Part shown: positions 1 through 13,249 of the stretch, in pieces | Numbering within the stretch: the stretch's first letter is position 1 | Layout: every line of letters starts with the position of its first letter | Assembly (NCBI GenBank): GCA_000727475.1 | Contig: KL647314.1 | Span: 1,660,057-1,724,056, forward strand | Source of the DNA: Sarcocystis neurona | Taxonomy: Eukaryota; Apicomplexa; Conoidasida; Eucoccidiorida; Sarcocystidae | Direction: 5' to 3' | DNA: 64,000 bases | Program-made: the position numbers and the translations under genes | Notes under the pieces: generated by a model | Told to the model about the DNA's origin: nothing | What the model saw: the letters and a program-made list of their open reading frames with translations, nothing else | Database searches by the model: none

Positions 1-3000
1 TAGGCACCTGGTACTGAGTAAATGGCACACCTGACCGTGAAGTGTGCGCACAACTGAACGACTGCATACTTTTTCGGGGGAGACGATTCCCTAAGTTTTC
101 GCCTATCACCACACACTTCCTGTGTGCTCTACAGGTGTCCATTATCTGTGCATGATATAAGTCCGTTCTAAGATACACATATACATGTATATGGAGTGCT
201 GGCCCTTCATGCCAGAGATATTGGGAAATACGTATGCCGTAAACAGGCAGTGCGCCGCAGATGCATCCTGCATATACGCATAGATGAATATGCGTATATA
301 CATATAGCATATATATATATGCTATATATATATATATATGCAAGGATCTGCCCTAGTGAAAGACCCGCTGTGTATGTGTGTGATCTGCGTCCACTCCGAA
401 TGCGCCAGGTGGACGCGGATGTACAGAATCGGTCAACCAAGGTGCGAGCGGAGTATATGTAGGTGTACACATGTTTCGATATCCTTCCCTTGAAAAGAGA
501 TACGGATCTGCTGAGAGGCGCTACGCAAGTTCCCCCTTTATTCTGTGTGCGCCATAATATGTCGCACGTGTAGGTCTACACCTTCCCAGCAGCAAGGTGT
601 CAACGGCCACATCTTCTGATGAAGAGTGGGTACTTCTGCGGGTGGCTCAAGAGTGTAGCATCTGGCACCAGTTTACAGTCGTATAAGAAAGGCCATTTCA
701 AGTTCAAAAACGCACACCTACGAAAGTGTCGGCAATTTCCATATAGCGGTAAGAGATTGCTCTATACACTCGTCAAAATTCGGGGCTCAAATTCGGCTGG
801 TGGGAGCCTGACAAATTCGGCAAAAGCGCTATTACGTGAATGAAATAAAATGAGTTGCTGACATATATTCAACGTAAAATCAACGTGTGCTTCGAAAGGC
901 ATCTTACTTAAGGTCCTTCCTTCCCTCCGTAGTCCCATTTAATTCATGGATGGTTAATACAGTTGTACGTCTGCATGTATAGCTTGACGAACCATTTGCA
1001 TACCCAGTTGCGAGGGTAAAAACGAGCTCCGTAGTGATCGTACAACCACCACACTCCCCTTTGATTTGTGACAGAACATAATAAAAGTGTTTGCTCCAGT
1101 CAAGTTCCTCTGTTTACCGTATCACGTGTGTTTCCAGTGTTGACTCCGGCGGCCTGAATTGACTGCACGTTTCTGTGGGTGACCACCTTGACCCCAAGCC
1201 TTTAGTAAAAGTGTTTGGTATATGGTTATTATCCAGTGAACTCGATTCTGTAACACAGCTCAATTATGAGGCGGTCGGGCACGTTGCAACATACAAGGTT
1301 CAACGGCTACTCTTCTTTCGAAATTCCATAAATTTACGTTTTCACACTTGTTTTCGAGTTTCGTCCTCAACCTATTTGCAGTGAGAAGATCCCTTTTGGA
1401 ATTCTAATGCAGCACCTCGTAAAGCAGGGACCGGGTGTACCTACACTGCAGCACATTAATCTATGTATTGTTATCATCGCCACTGTTCCCGTTGTTCTTT
1501 CAAGTTCAGCAGTTTGAGCAGTGAATGGCTATTGCTTTCTTACGTATTCGCGTCGCTACCACCAAACTACGTTTACTCGCAAATTCAGGTAGTCCACGCA
1601 TATAGAGGAAGAAAAATAGAATTACCGTACACTTTTGTATCCTATGTACCCACATACACACGTACATGTGTGTGTAGCTTTTCCTGCTGGGTTCCGTGTT
1701 GTGCCGGTGGAGCCACGCTCGGTAGCGCATGCGCTTCAGCTTCATCTGCTCTGCCACGCTTGGTTGACGCAGCATATCATCTCTTGGAGTCAAGCAAGGT
1801 GAACGGAGGGCTCCAACTTTCGTTGTGCTTCCTAGCAACGCTACCCTCTAATTCTTGTGTTATCACCTGCTTGTGCCCATCGATAAGCCTATTTATGCAT
1901 AAATAAACATATATTTACATAGTTGTGCAATATTCTACGCAGTGCATGTGAATTTGTGTACGTGTGTAGATAGGACGACATAGAAAGTCGTGCCACACTT
2001 TCACGTACTCGTGTGTCCATACACACACTCACCGGTGCATGTGTATGTGTTCTTACGTATAAAACACACCGAATTTGTGTGCTCTGTTTGTCAGCCGTAG
2101 CTGACTACATGCTCCTGGCGCTTCTGCCGCCGCTGTCCCCCTCCGTGTTTTTTTTTCTGTGTGAACTATCCGACGTTACGCTCTCCCGCATTCATCCTCC
2201 GTGAGCCCTCCACGTACGCCTCCTTTCCTAGTGTTCGTTCCCGTGTACGTCCTTCCTTATTTATTCAACGTGGCCAACGTGCGACTTCCTGCAGGTTCAG
2301 TCGCCTTACTTTCTCCCTCTTTCATCCCTGACCTTTTCTGAGAAATGCTTCGCACAGGGGTATGCACACGTGTACACGGACATGCGCCTGCATATGCTTC
2401 CATTGCCGTAGGCAGATTATTTGCTGTCTTCACTGCAAAGTGTCAACGGTTCTTTTTTCTTATGACTTTTCGTCAAAGCACTTTTCTTCCGTCCTCCCGT
2501 TCTTGGAGTGTATGTACAGCATTTCAGCTGAATCTGTGTTACAGATTCTTTGGTATGCTCGCGCTCACGTATGTTATCCATCTGAATAGAATAATGAAAG
2601 AACTTCCGATTTCATCTGTTGAAAGTAAAGAGGGTGATAAAGCTTAGTTGATTTGCTCCTCCTGCCTTTGCCTCCGTTTGAACTGTTTTGTTACTCCTTC
2701 CTTCTGCTTTTTAACTTTCGGTGACTCCACCACCATCCGACTTTTCCCCCGCGCCGTTGTCGCTTCCCTCCTTGTCCTTCACTACTGACATGGCCGCCCT
2801 AGTTTCCTTCGTCGTCACCTGACGTCTCCAGGAGTCCTCCTTCTCTCGAAACGACTGTAAGCTGCGGACCTTCCCGTCCTGCCTCGCTCCTGTTGCTGTC
2901 TCTCGCCTTCTTCTCCTACCGGCCCTGGTAGTGGTGGTGCCAGTGCCCATGTAAATTTCTCATGCTGCATTCATGCTGCAGTCACAGCCGTAGAGGTTGA

Positions 3001-3660
3001 GATGCTTCTCCTCCTCTACCTACTAAATCAACCAGCACCACAACTAACTGTTGGAGGCGTATGAATGGGACAATATGGAGGCGTGCTGTACCTGCTGCAG
3101 CACAGATACGTGATGTCTGTTTATATACGCATATATGAATGAACACGTAGATATGATTATACCCATGTACAAACATGTTCACGAACATGTTCACTCGAGG
3201 GGCAATATCCATACTGCAACAGCAGACCTCCCTGCTGTACGTACGTCCTATGCCGATCACGTAAATGACTATACTGCACTCCGCAGCAGTGGCGAACACG
3301 TAGTAGGGGCGTAGTGGAATTAGTGGTAGATATGCCTACTGTAAGTGTAATAGTTATTGCAGTAATACGTGTAGAAATTGTAAGCAGGCGTGCCTGTAGT
3401 CGTGAACACGTAGTGGTCCACGTTGACTAAGACATAAGTGTGTCTGTCACACGAGGATGAGTAGTGGCGGTTGTAGAAGGAGTACGACTGACATTACCGC
3501 CGGCGACCGGTAGATATGGTTGTACAGCGAGGCCTGCTGGTAGCAGCAGTTCTTGAGCTGCAACATGTTTACAAGAGTAGGTAAATACTGGCTGGATTGC
3601 CGTCCTCTTTCCTGAAGTCCTGCCTGCTTCATTTGTGTCTCTGTGATACTGCTCGAAGAG
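1..3660. other. Intergenic, no gene supported
   Basis: No convincing exon was found on either strand. The stretch has short AT runs (about 300-340) and mixed-composition DNA with only short open frames whose translations lack a coherent protein character. The last 300 bases upstream of the gene at 3661 are GTAG/GTGG-rich and could include its promoter and 5' UTR, but no motif can be singled out. Confidence 0.4.
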
Positions 3661-5250
3661 ATGGCTCAACACGACTTGCTCGCACTACAGCGAGCGATTG
3701 ACGGTTACGGTTCTTCGTCTTCCTCGGATGAAGATGATGAAGGCAGAGAGGAACAAGAAGCAGAAGCGGCACCCACGCCTGCTGTAGCAGCAGGAAGTGG
3801 AGAGTCCGCAGCAACAGCAAAAACAGGCGAGCAACAAAGCGAGTCTGAAGAAGAAGACTTTGACCTAGCGGCAGTCGTAGCCGAGGGAAAGCGGCGACAA
3901 CAAGAAAATATTCGTGCGCGTTTGCAGCAGCAGAATGAAAGAGGACGAGGAGAGACGTACTCTTCTTCGGACATAAAGAAACCTCCTCAGTTACCCTCTC
4001 CAGGTATGTGATGTATTTACGTAGAAATGCACGTGTGTGTACATGTCGTATTGATGCATATGAACGCAGACGCACACCCATATATATATATATATATATA
4101 CATATACGTTTATATATATATATATATATATTTATACATACATACACACCTATACATACATACATATACATACCTACATACATACGTACACATACATATA
4201 CATACATATACATACGTGTACATACGTATACATGCACATACATACATATACATACATATACATACACATACGTACACATATATACGTACATACGTACATA
4301 CATGCATACACACATACATACGTACATACATACATATATATGTATATATACATACATATATACATACATATATACATGCATACATACACGTATGTGCATA
4401 CAGGCACATATATGCGCACAGACACGTACTTACACGCAGACACATGTGAGCATACATACACGCACATGTGTCTGTTTGTGTGTATGTGTATGTGTGAGTG
4501 TACCCCTCTATTCATCTGGATGTATGTATATGTATATATACACATGTATATATAGCCGTGTGTGCCTACGTGCTGTGCGGTTGTGTGTCTGGCGGGAGGT
4601 GTCTAGTTCTGGCGGTCTCTGTATAGACACAGGTACACAAATGCTTGTATAGCCAGACACGTGTGTAAAGGAGACACGGAAGAAGCAAAGGATGAAAAAT
4701 AGGACTTCTTCTCATTTGAAAGGCAAATTTTCTCAACTGCTACCGCCAGTCAACGTATGCGGCTACGCACCGTATAAGAAGACACTCTTTCTTTTCTGGT
4801 GAAACACCCGTGCACCCGCGTTCCACGACAGAAAGACAAATATTTCACGATGACTACACACTTCAAGTTTATATATATATATATATATATGCACTGGTAA
4901 GTGTATACGTGTATACGTCGTATACCTACCACTGTGTATAGACGTATACCCGTGTGCACCTGAGGAAGGAGAGAAGTTACAGAACCTTCGCCTTAATGGC
5001 AGCTGGTGACCAGAGAAACGGCAGCTTATCACTGCGAGCAGCTGACGTATGTGGCAGTATGTGTATTTATATATATATATATATACAAATGTGTGTATCG
5101 CATACATGTTTGTGTAGGCATGTATAAGTGTTCGAATAAAAACACGTGTACTTTCTTTATCTGGAAAGTATGCTGCATCCAGTCTTCTTTTTGTGGACAG
5201 TAATGTTTGCGCCCTCCTTTTACTTCTCTCTATGTATGTGTCTGCGCATT

Positions 5251-5288
<38 letters not shown>

Positions 5289-8200
5289 TGTGTATGTATA
5301 CCTTGCATGTGCCTACGTGTACATAAATGTGGAAGTGTACGTACGGGTATGTGCAGCTGTCTATGCGCGTGAGGACGTATATTCACGTACGTATATTTGC
5401 GTGTCTGTGTGCTGGTGAAGACGCGACTGTGTGACGCTCCTTCGCTGCCCCGGATGGATGCAGAGGCCGAAATTGAGCGGATGGCAGCGCACGTGAGAGG
5501 GGAGACGGAAAAACGGCTGCAACAGGAGACGAGACGCCTGCAGCAGCGACCTGAAGAAGTTACGCACGTTTCCGCGGGCGGAGACGGGGGGGGCGACGAG
5601 AACCCGCACCTCAGCAGACGGGAGCGCTGGAGACAAAAGCATCAGCCCCCCAGTCGGAAGGAAAGTATGTTTCTTTTCTTTTCCTGTGAAAGAATGTGAA
5701 TGTGTAGATGTGCCTAAATAACCGAGAAAGAGCAAGAGGTAGAGGTACAGGTATGCAAGTAGATAGCTGTAGGTCAAGATCTCTACGCAGCGTACGTATA
5801 CGTATATGCGTGTATTCACCTATATATATATATATCTATTTACGTAAGTATACGTGTATATGGATATAATGAGTATGCATATACGTATATCGGTTTACAA
5901 ATATATAGACGTGTACATGCTTATAGATCTGAACATACAACTATACATACGGATGCGCGTGCATGGCTATCCCAGTGTACATGTGTCCCCATGTACGCGG
6001 ACGGCACACAGCAGTGCTGCAGCCAGAGGCAAATCTCATTCTCGAGAGCTATCACAATATAAGTGGAATTTTTGTTTCTGCACGTCGATCTGCAGATGCG
6101 TAGAGAAGGAGAAACGAAAGAAGAAGAAATTGTAGGAGGACCGTTTGTGACTCTGTGCAATACATCTACACGACTTCCAGTTAACATATATCTAAGTGTA
6201 TGTATATATGTGTATGCACGAATACATACGTGTGCACACGTGAGTATATATATATATATATATATGTAGATCCAGGCTTATGTGTGTACGTCTGCAGTTG
6301 TGCGAGTATATGCGTACGTGGCTGGCACACGGCGTCTTCTTTTGACTTCCCTCTTCTTTGCTCCAATAGTCCTGCTGCAGCTGCTACGGCCGCTACTTTT
6401 CTGCGGCGGCTGCTAGACCTGCGTGTCTTCCTCCTGGGGGTGTTGCTACTGCTAGCAACTTTAATGAGCCCACGTGTCCAGCGGTGCAAGTTCTTCGTTT
6501 GTCCGTATCTGTGCACGTGTGTACACGTGCCCACATATACCTCTCTCTGTATGTATGTGTACAATTATACGCGTGATGGTACACAGACATGCGTGTGTAC
6601 ATATGTTGTGGACTTGCATGCCTTGTAGGGCTGTAGGCCTACGTGTGTATATTTATGTAGCTGTCAAACTCTACGTATATACACTAGGTGAAGAATACGC
6701 ATATCACTACGTCTTCCGCTTATATGAAGATATACATTGGTGTGCGTTTGCTACAAAATATGAATTTCCTCGCAAGCGTTTCCCTCTTTGTATATACGTC
6801 CCCAATATTCAAGAAGCACTTTCCACACACGTGTGCGCAAATGCCCGAACACATATATTCCCACGCTTGAATCTACCAACGCACGTTGTTTTCCTGTATG
6901 CACCCGAGTACGCTCCTCTGTTGCGGGTATGCTGTACTGGGTTCTGCAGCGCAACAAGTGTATGTGGGGCTCCCAATAGGGAAAGGATGGCATGTGCCCT
7001 TGGTGGGCATCGAGGGAAAGGGAGGCTATCGGCAGGCCTCTTCATCTTCCCAGCAAAAGACTGCTGCTGCTGCTGCAGCACCCAGTGGGAGCACCAGCTC
7101 CGGTGCTGCTTCTGGCCGTACTGCTGAGGGCGACACAAAGCCGCCATCTGGTCCTTCTGGTGGTAAGGCCCTCGTGCTGCCAGCCGCGGCCCCGCTGCGG
7201 CGGCTGCTGCAGGCGAAGCTGCTCGTCTTATGCTGCTGAAGTTGCTGCTGACGGCATTGCTGCCTCTCGTGGCAACTCCACTTCTGGGGGTGGTGACCCC
7301 GCTGCTGCGGGTGTTGGTGACGCTACTGCTTGAGGTGGTGATGCTGGTGCTGCTGCTGATGGCGCTGGCAGTCTTGCCGCTGCTAAAGTTGCTGCTGCTG
7401 CTGATGATACTGCTGTGACTGGTACTGCTGTCATTTGTGCTGCTGCTGATCGTATTGATATTCTTGCTGCTTCTGCTACTGGTCTTGGTGCTCGTGGCAC
7501 GGCTGCGATCGTGACGGCTGCTGCTGCAGCTGGGGCGAGTACCAGTGCATTTCTGTTGACAAAGCTGGTGCTGTGACTGCTCCTACGCACTGCTCCTAGT
7601 GATACAGCTGCTGTCGCGCAGGTCACCCCGCTGCTTCTGAGGCTGCTGCTGCTGCTCACGGCGCGGTGCTGCAGTTGCTGCTGCGAGCGCTGCTGGAGCG
7701 CACGTTAGCATTCTCCGGCCACTGCTGCTGCGGCTGCTCGTCCATACCCTGTCTCTGATACACAGAAGTTTTTCCTGCTGCATGTGACGCTAGATCGCTG
7801 CTGAAACCCGAACTGCTGTTCGGGACGTTGGCAGAACTGCTGGTGCGCCTGCTGCTCACAATACTGCTTTTGCTGGTGAAACTGCTACAGCAGGGGAACT
7901 CTCCTGTACACCGTAGTGGCAGTGGTAGTGGTAGTAGTCACAGTAGTAGGAGCAGCAGCAGTAGCTGTAGTACTAGTAGCAGTAGTAAAAGAACAGTACT
8001 GATGATAGGAGCTCAGGTGGAGACGAAACGCTTCAGAGGTCGCAACGGCGTAGCCTACGTCGCGTAGTGAGAGTGTGAGAGGGTACCTTTTCTGGTGTGA
8101 CTACTGGGCTCTCTAGTGTATGCATGCAGATGTACATGTATACGTATTCCCGTGACGGGCGTGTATATACGTGAGTTTCTGTGTATGGCGGAAATGAGAG

Positions 8201-10255
8201 AAATCGGAGGTCACTGTGTAGTACTAACCAATATCTGCGTAGTGACTTACTCGTAAATAACTGCACGCATGTATATATATGCATACGTGTGTACACATTA
8301 TATGTGAAGTTTCTCACGTGCGTGGTTGCATCGTGCCAAATAACGTACACACACCTATATACTGGATAACACCTAAACATACGTATGTATACATATATAT
8401 ATATATATGTCTGTGTAGCTGTACGTGTTCGTATGCATATATATATATATATATATACAACGTGTCCTCCTCACGTATGCCTATGGTCCACCCACATACG
8501 CGTCAGTTCGTGTTACTACATATATGTGTGTGTGGATGCATAGAGAGAGAGAGAAAGAGGCACAGGCACGCAGACCCACAGACACCCACACCCACACCCA
8601 CACCCACCCACCCACCCACACACACACACACACACGCACACAAATAAACAACTCTACAAGTGCTGTTCTGTAACAAATATATATATATATATATATATAT
8701 ACATACGCACTTTCGGTATACAGTCACGTGTGTGGCACCCGCGCTTAGCGTTTGTATATATGCAGGTGTGTCGCAGGTGTGTATATACACGCGCCAGAAG
8801 GCAGTGTGCGGACGTGCGTGGAATGGCGGCTCAGCAACGGACGGCCATTCACGGGACTTTTGTGTATTTCTGCCTAACACATGCATATGTATTTGTTAGT
8901 CTTTTTCTCTCTCCCTACAGATATATATATATATACACGTATAGATGGAGAGAGAGAGGCAGAGTTGTATATGTATATGTTTGAATAGAAGTATTCTTTT
9001 ACCTGTCGGCTTATGAACGCGTAGCATTCCTTATCCTCCAGCGCGAGAGTTCGGGAGCGAGAACGCAGTGGTCGCCATCCCAACGGCCTCGCACGCCTGC
9101 CCTTTATTTAATTTCTAATCATACGATATCAGTGGGAAGCCTCACCTGCATGCGTCTGCTTGTGCGTGTGGGTACGTATGTGCGTACATGCCCGCATGCG
9201 TGTCTATATATGTATGTGTGTGTATATGTATGTGTGCCTATATATGTGTTTGTGTGTCCATATGTATCTGTGTGTATACATATGTATATATACGTGTATT
9301 TGTGGATGTGAACGTATGCGTATACACCTGTGTATGTACTCGTCCCTCTTCGACAGGTCATATATACACGTGTATATATACACTCTGTATGCATGCAGGT
9401 TGCACAGTCCCCTTATACGTGGCTTTCGTAGCTTTCTCCCAAATGTGCAGGTCCACAAGTGAGTGTACGTGTATGTATTCACGTGCGTACACATATATGT
9501 GTGTATGTCTTCATACGTAATTATATATGTACGTGTGCGCATCTGAACATTCTTTTTTGTTTGTGTGTATGTGTGTCATTGTGTGTGTACGCTTGTGTAT
9601 GCAAGTAGTATACACCGGCGCACCAATACATAAGAAGAACGTGTAAAGACATGGTAGTATAGCTGCAAGATTCTTTATGTAGACGGCGTGGAGAAAGCTG
9701 AAGCCTAGGTCATCACAGGCAGCTTCGTTTTCGCCAGGTCTTCGTGAAAGAAACCTCAGATATTTTGCAAGTGAACCCGCTTCCCGTATGGCCTCTCCGC
9801 ATATATTTCTGTGTTTCTCCTTTTCGCTTGAACCTTCTTTTCTTTCTGCTTCACTTCCTTGCTTGTGTCACCGAGAGCATTTCGGTTGGCGCGCGCATAT
9901 CGCACCTCTTCCTGTGAGAAGTAGTGGTGCTCACCAGTTTCTGCCGTCCTGGGCCCTGTGTTCGCTCTGCTTTGCCGCGATTCGTCGCGGTTTTCATCCG
10001 TCCATATCTCTTCTCCTCCATCCGTCCATATCTCATCTCCACCGTCTTCGTAGCCCCTTCTGTCACCATTTTCGCTCTCCTTTTACCGTTATCCATTCCC
10101 GCATTTCGTGTTGTCCTGGTCTGCCCTCTGCAGGAAAGAAAAGGCCGGCGCTCACAGTGAAGGAGAAAGAGAAATTGAAACGCAAGAAGGGCCAAAGCTC
10201 CCATGCGACCTGGAAGCCCGAAATATGGATGCAGCTGCGCCAGCAGTTCGACTGA
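3661..10255 (+). CDS. Four-exon gene, 292-aa charged conserved-looking protein of unknown function
   Basis: Exons are 3661-4003, 5464-5664, 6950-7162 and 10134-10255. All three introns are phase 1, with donors GTATGT, GTATGT and GTAAGG and acceptors ending CAG, and the joined frame is open to a TGA at 10253. ATG 3661 is the first in-frame ATG. The protein starts with an acidic Ser/Asp/Glu stretch (residues about 17-75, including SSSSSDEDDE and SESEEEDFDL). Two charged, probably helical segments rich in Arg, Gln and Glu follow (about 75-100 and 115-140), then an unusual hydrophobic/glycine block (about 184-208, VYVGLPIGKGW). An Ala/Ser-rich linker leads to a basic C-terminus (about 254-292) ending WKPEIWMQLRQQFD. 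The composition suggests a nuclear RNA- or chromatin-linked protein, but I do not recognise the family. The C-terminal motif looks like the conserved part. The introns are long (1.3-3.0 kb) and full of microsatellite. A further small exon between exons 2 and 3 cannot be excluded. Confidence 0.68.
4080..4460. repeat. Imperfect (CATA)n/(TA)n microsatellite in intron 1 of the 3661 gene
   Basis: About 380 bases consist almost entirely of TA, CATA and CGTA units, with two pure (TA)n runs at about 4080-4130. It lies wholly inside intron 1. The long Tyr/Ile/His open frames here on both strands are by-products of the repeat. Confidence 0.9.
5252..5296. repeat. (TG)n microsatellite in intron 1
   Basis: Nearly pure TG dinucleotides with one TATG interruption, about 170 bases upstream of exon 2 of the 3661 gene. 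Confidence 0.9.
7200..8000 (+). repeat. Degenerate GCT/CTG triplet tract in intron 3
   Basis: Starting about 40 bases after the intron 3 donor, the plus strand is dominated by GCT/CTG triplets with point changes. Read as GCT it gives an Ala/Val/Asp-rich frame broken by TGA after about 7330. Other frames give Leu runs and stops. It changes to GTAGTAG/CAGTAG units near 7910-7990. Because it is interrupted and lies between two well-phased exons, I treat it as intronic triplet repeat and not as coding. Confidence 0.7.
8583..8702. repeat. (CCCACA)n, (CA)n and (AT)n microsatellites
   Basis: CCCACA/CCCA units run from about 8583 into a CA run ending near 8645. A pure (AT)n run follows at about 8677-8702. 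Both lie in intron 3 of the 3661-10255 gene. Confidence 0.9.
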
Positions 10256-13240
10256 AGCTCGTTGCCCTATAGAGGGAATTCCACTGTGTATGGGGATGTG
10301 TGAAGATCTGTTGTCAAATATACCTGTAGATAACTACGTGGACAGGAATGCATGCGTAGTCCGACGAGAAACAACGCTTCTCTGTATGCAAATGATTCTG
10401 CGTGAGAATCCGTGCGAGCGCTTGTGTCACATTCTCTCTTGTGCTCTCTCTATCTCTCCGTCTCCTTCTATGTAGAGTATGGTGAGCACGCACGCAAAAA
10501 GAATATCGTTGTACGGACGCGAGTTCTTGCTGTGCGTCGCATTCTCCTCGAAGTATAAAATGTCTCTATCTATCCGTCGCATATATGCATATGCGAGTGT
10601 CTGCGTACACATGTGTAGACAGCGCGTCATTGTAGTGCTGCGCGGTGTTACCATTCTTACCACACATAGCCGTGATTTGCGAGGCGTCCAAATGGAAGCG
10701 GTCATATTTGCGTGCTGCCTAAGTCTCCGCGGCTGTGGTGCCCGTCAATGTGTGGCGTCGTTGAGTATTCGACGCAAAGTTGAACGAAGCAGATGCAGTC
10801 TACACGTGCAGGCGCCCCAAGGTTCGCAGCAGCAGGGCGTTTTTCTCTGGTTCTCATTGTGTCCATAGACAGGAAAGAGCGGAGCTTCGCGGATATACAC
10901 GTGGCGCGGTAGCGCAGGCCTGCGTCTACTACTGACCACGCAGGCCCGCCAGGTTGCCCACGCAGACGTCGATAAGTTGAATACACATATGTACATACAT
11001 ATGTATATGTGTATATCTGTGTGCACAGCTCCGCTAAACTAGCAGGGACGGCAGTCCTCATCGGCACGTTAGGAAGACGCGAGGGTCTGTCTATAAAGTT
11101 ACACACGGGTTTATTATTACGTGTGTAATATGTATACATACGTACTTCGACCCACCTTTTGCCTGTGCGTGCATGTAGAGAGGTAGTTGTGGCAATACTG
11201 TGTCGGACTGATGACGTCCGACTAGGCGTCCGTGTGCTCTCGGACACAAATATGCATACCTGGATATACATTTATATATATATATATATAGATATAGATA
11301 GATACGTATATACATGTATATACGTGTCTGTACACGCGTGTGTCCCTACGCCGTGTCTGTGGAGATACCATGTGAAGCACAGCACGGGGCATGCATCGTT
11401 TTCGTCGATACGGCGCGGAGAAAGACGAAACAGTCAACTCTCGCAGTCGTCTATACATGGGTACGTTTCCCTTGTTCTCATCAGATGATGTACCTTTCCA
11501 TCTATATATTCGTGTATTCAGAGGTTCGCCAAATGCAGTGACATCCTTGTTACACATTCCTCTACGCATGTGAAATGTGTACCGAGAACAAAGACGTGCG
11601 TGCGAGACAGGTTTGCACACTCTAGCAGGTATGTACGCGTGAATGCAGCAAGTCTTACACCCCGTGAAGGGCATGCCGAAGCATATGACCAATCACAGTA
11701 GGAGACTGCCTACTGCGAACAAAGTTGACGGATGATTATCGGCGCATGTATTTGGCGTCATATGTGTTTATACAAGTAAATGCATTTCTTTGCCTGCCAG
11801 CACAGCCGCGCGACCCAAGGTATATATTGAAGAGTCCGTGCCCTGAGGTAATTTGAAGCAGCAGGTGCTGCCGGCATTTAAAACCGCAGTACCAGCACGG
11901 AGAAATAGCTGTTGTTGAAAGTTTTAGGAAAAAAAGAAAAACAGTAGTTGTCCTGGTCGCACGCCTTCGGCTCTATGAGCGGCTAGCAGTACAGGGCGGC
12001 TTCTCGTGTTACGCAGCCTCTCTATGTATACGGATGTATGCATATATATATATATATAAAAGCAGTGTGCTCGTGTATTAAAACATCCGTATCCCACAAG
12101 TGAATATGTGCATATGTGTGTATGTGTTTATGTATGTGTGTCGGTGTGTACGTACGTATGTTTCTGTGTATCTATATGCATGTATATATATATATTGATA
12201 TATGGGTATGGATATATGAGCATCCCCACGTGAGAGGTGCAGGATCTCGGCTGCCAGTTACGCACACCGGCAGGAGTGATTCGCAGCCACTAACAAACGC
12301 TCAGCGGAGAGGAGGAAGTACACTAGCAGACGTCAAGCGACTTTGTGTTGCGTAGTGACTGGTGGTCGCTGCAGGAGATACGAAACTGCAGAACACTTCA
12401 ATAGCCATCTCTGCCCTAGTCGGTGGAGAAATATGATAGGACACGCAGTAGCTGCTGAAGCTCATGTGTTGCATAGGAGGGAGGGTACGTTTGCCTACAC
12501 GTACAACTACATATATGTTCGCCTACGCATGCGTGTGTTGCCGGCGTATCAGCTATGTCGCTACACGTGTGTCCTTACACGTACGCGTGCATACGCGGAA
12601 GCGTAGATGGTTATGTGTGGATGCCTGCGTGTCTGGATGCCTGCATGTCGCTACACATTTCTGTCGTTATACGTACGCATACATACGCGGAAACTTAGAT
12701 AGTTACGTGTGGATGCCTGCCCAGGCTATCGCGGAAAGCAGGGTAGCTTACGCAAGTGTACGCGTTTGAGTCTGGAATCTGCTTGCATGTGCCCTGTGCG
12801 AGGCATGTGTAGCGGGGTCTGTAGCATATGACAACGTGGGTTAAATGCTTCATATGACACGACGGAAGTGGCTGGTGTCTGTTCTGTCGACGCATCAGGA
12901 GAAACGTACCACATGAATACGCACCGCTAAGTTCACACACAGTAGGTCCACGGATAGAGGAGTGAACCCGAGTACGGGGTAGCTACACCCCCCTAGGTGA
13001 AGCCTTAGTGTATGCCATATAAAAGTACGCTCTACACGAAAAAAAAATACACACGCATATACGTCGGTGTGTGAATATCGTGTGCAAGAGTCTACTTGTC
13101 TCTGCACCAAGGCTAGTTTCTTTATGTCTACTTGTGGCCCTTTAAATGCGCATAAAACTTCTGGTCGCGTAAAGAAGTAGAGAGTAGAGCCTCTCCCATT
13201 CTTCACCCGGCATAGCACACCCGTCGGCCGCCTCTGATAG
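10256..13240. other. Intergenic, microsatellite-bearing, no gene supported
   Basis: This follows the stop codon of the 3661-10255 gene. It has short AT runs (about 11270-11300, 12040-12060, 12185-12200) and one clear direct duplication, listed separately. Isolated frames around 10790-10870 could be exon fragments, but no splice-consistent model was found. Confidence 0.35.
12553..12721 (+). repeat. Direct duplication, about 76-bp unit
   Basis: The segment at 12553-12629 recurs at 12646-12721. Both start ATGTCGCTACAC, share TACGC..ACATACGCGGAA-type sequence and end GTGTGGATGCCTGC. The copies differ by scattered substitutions, so the duplication is not recent. Confidence 0.75.
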
Positions 13241-13249
13241 GGCAAGTGC

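Noticed and set aside
4008..4652. Long Tyr/Ile/His open frames on both strands
   Set aside because: They are translations of TA/CATA microsatellite and lie in an intron.
8583..8645. Regular CCCACA repeats as a telomere-like or CRISPR-like array
   Set aside because: The units do not match the TTTAGGG-type apicomplexan telomere, there are no unique spacers, and it grades into plain CA dinucleotides.
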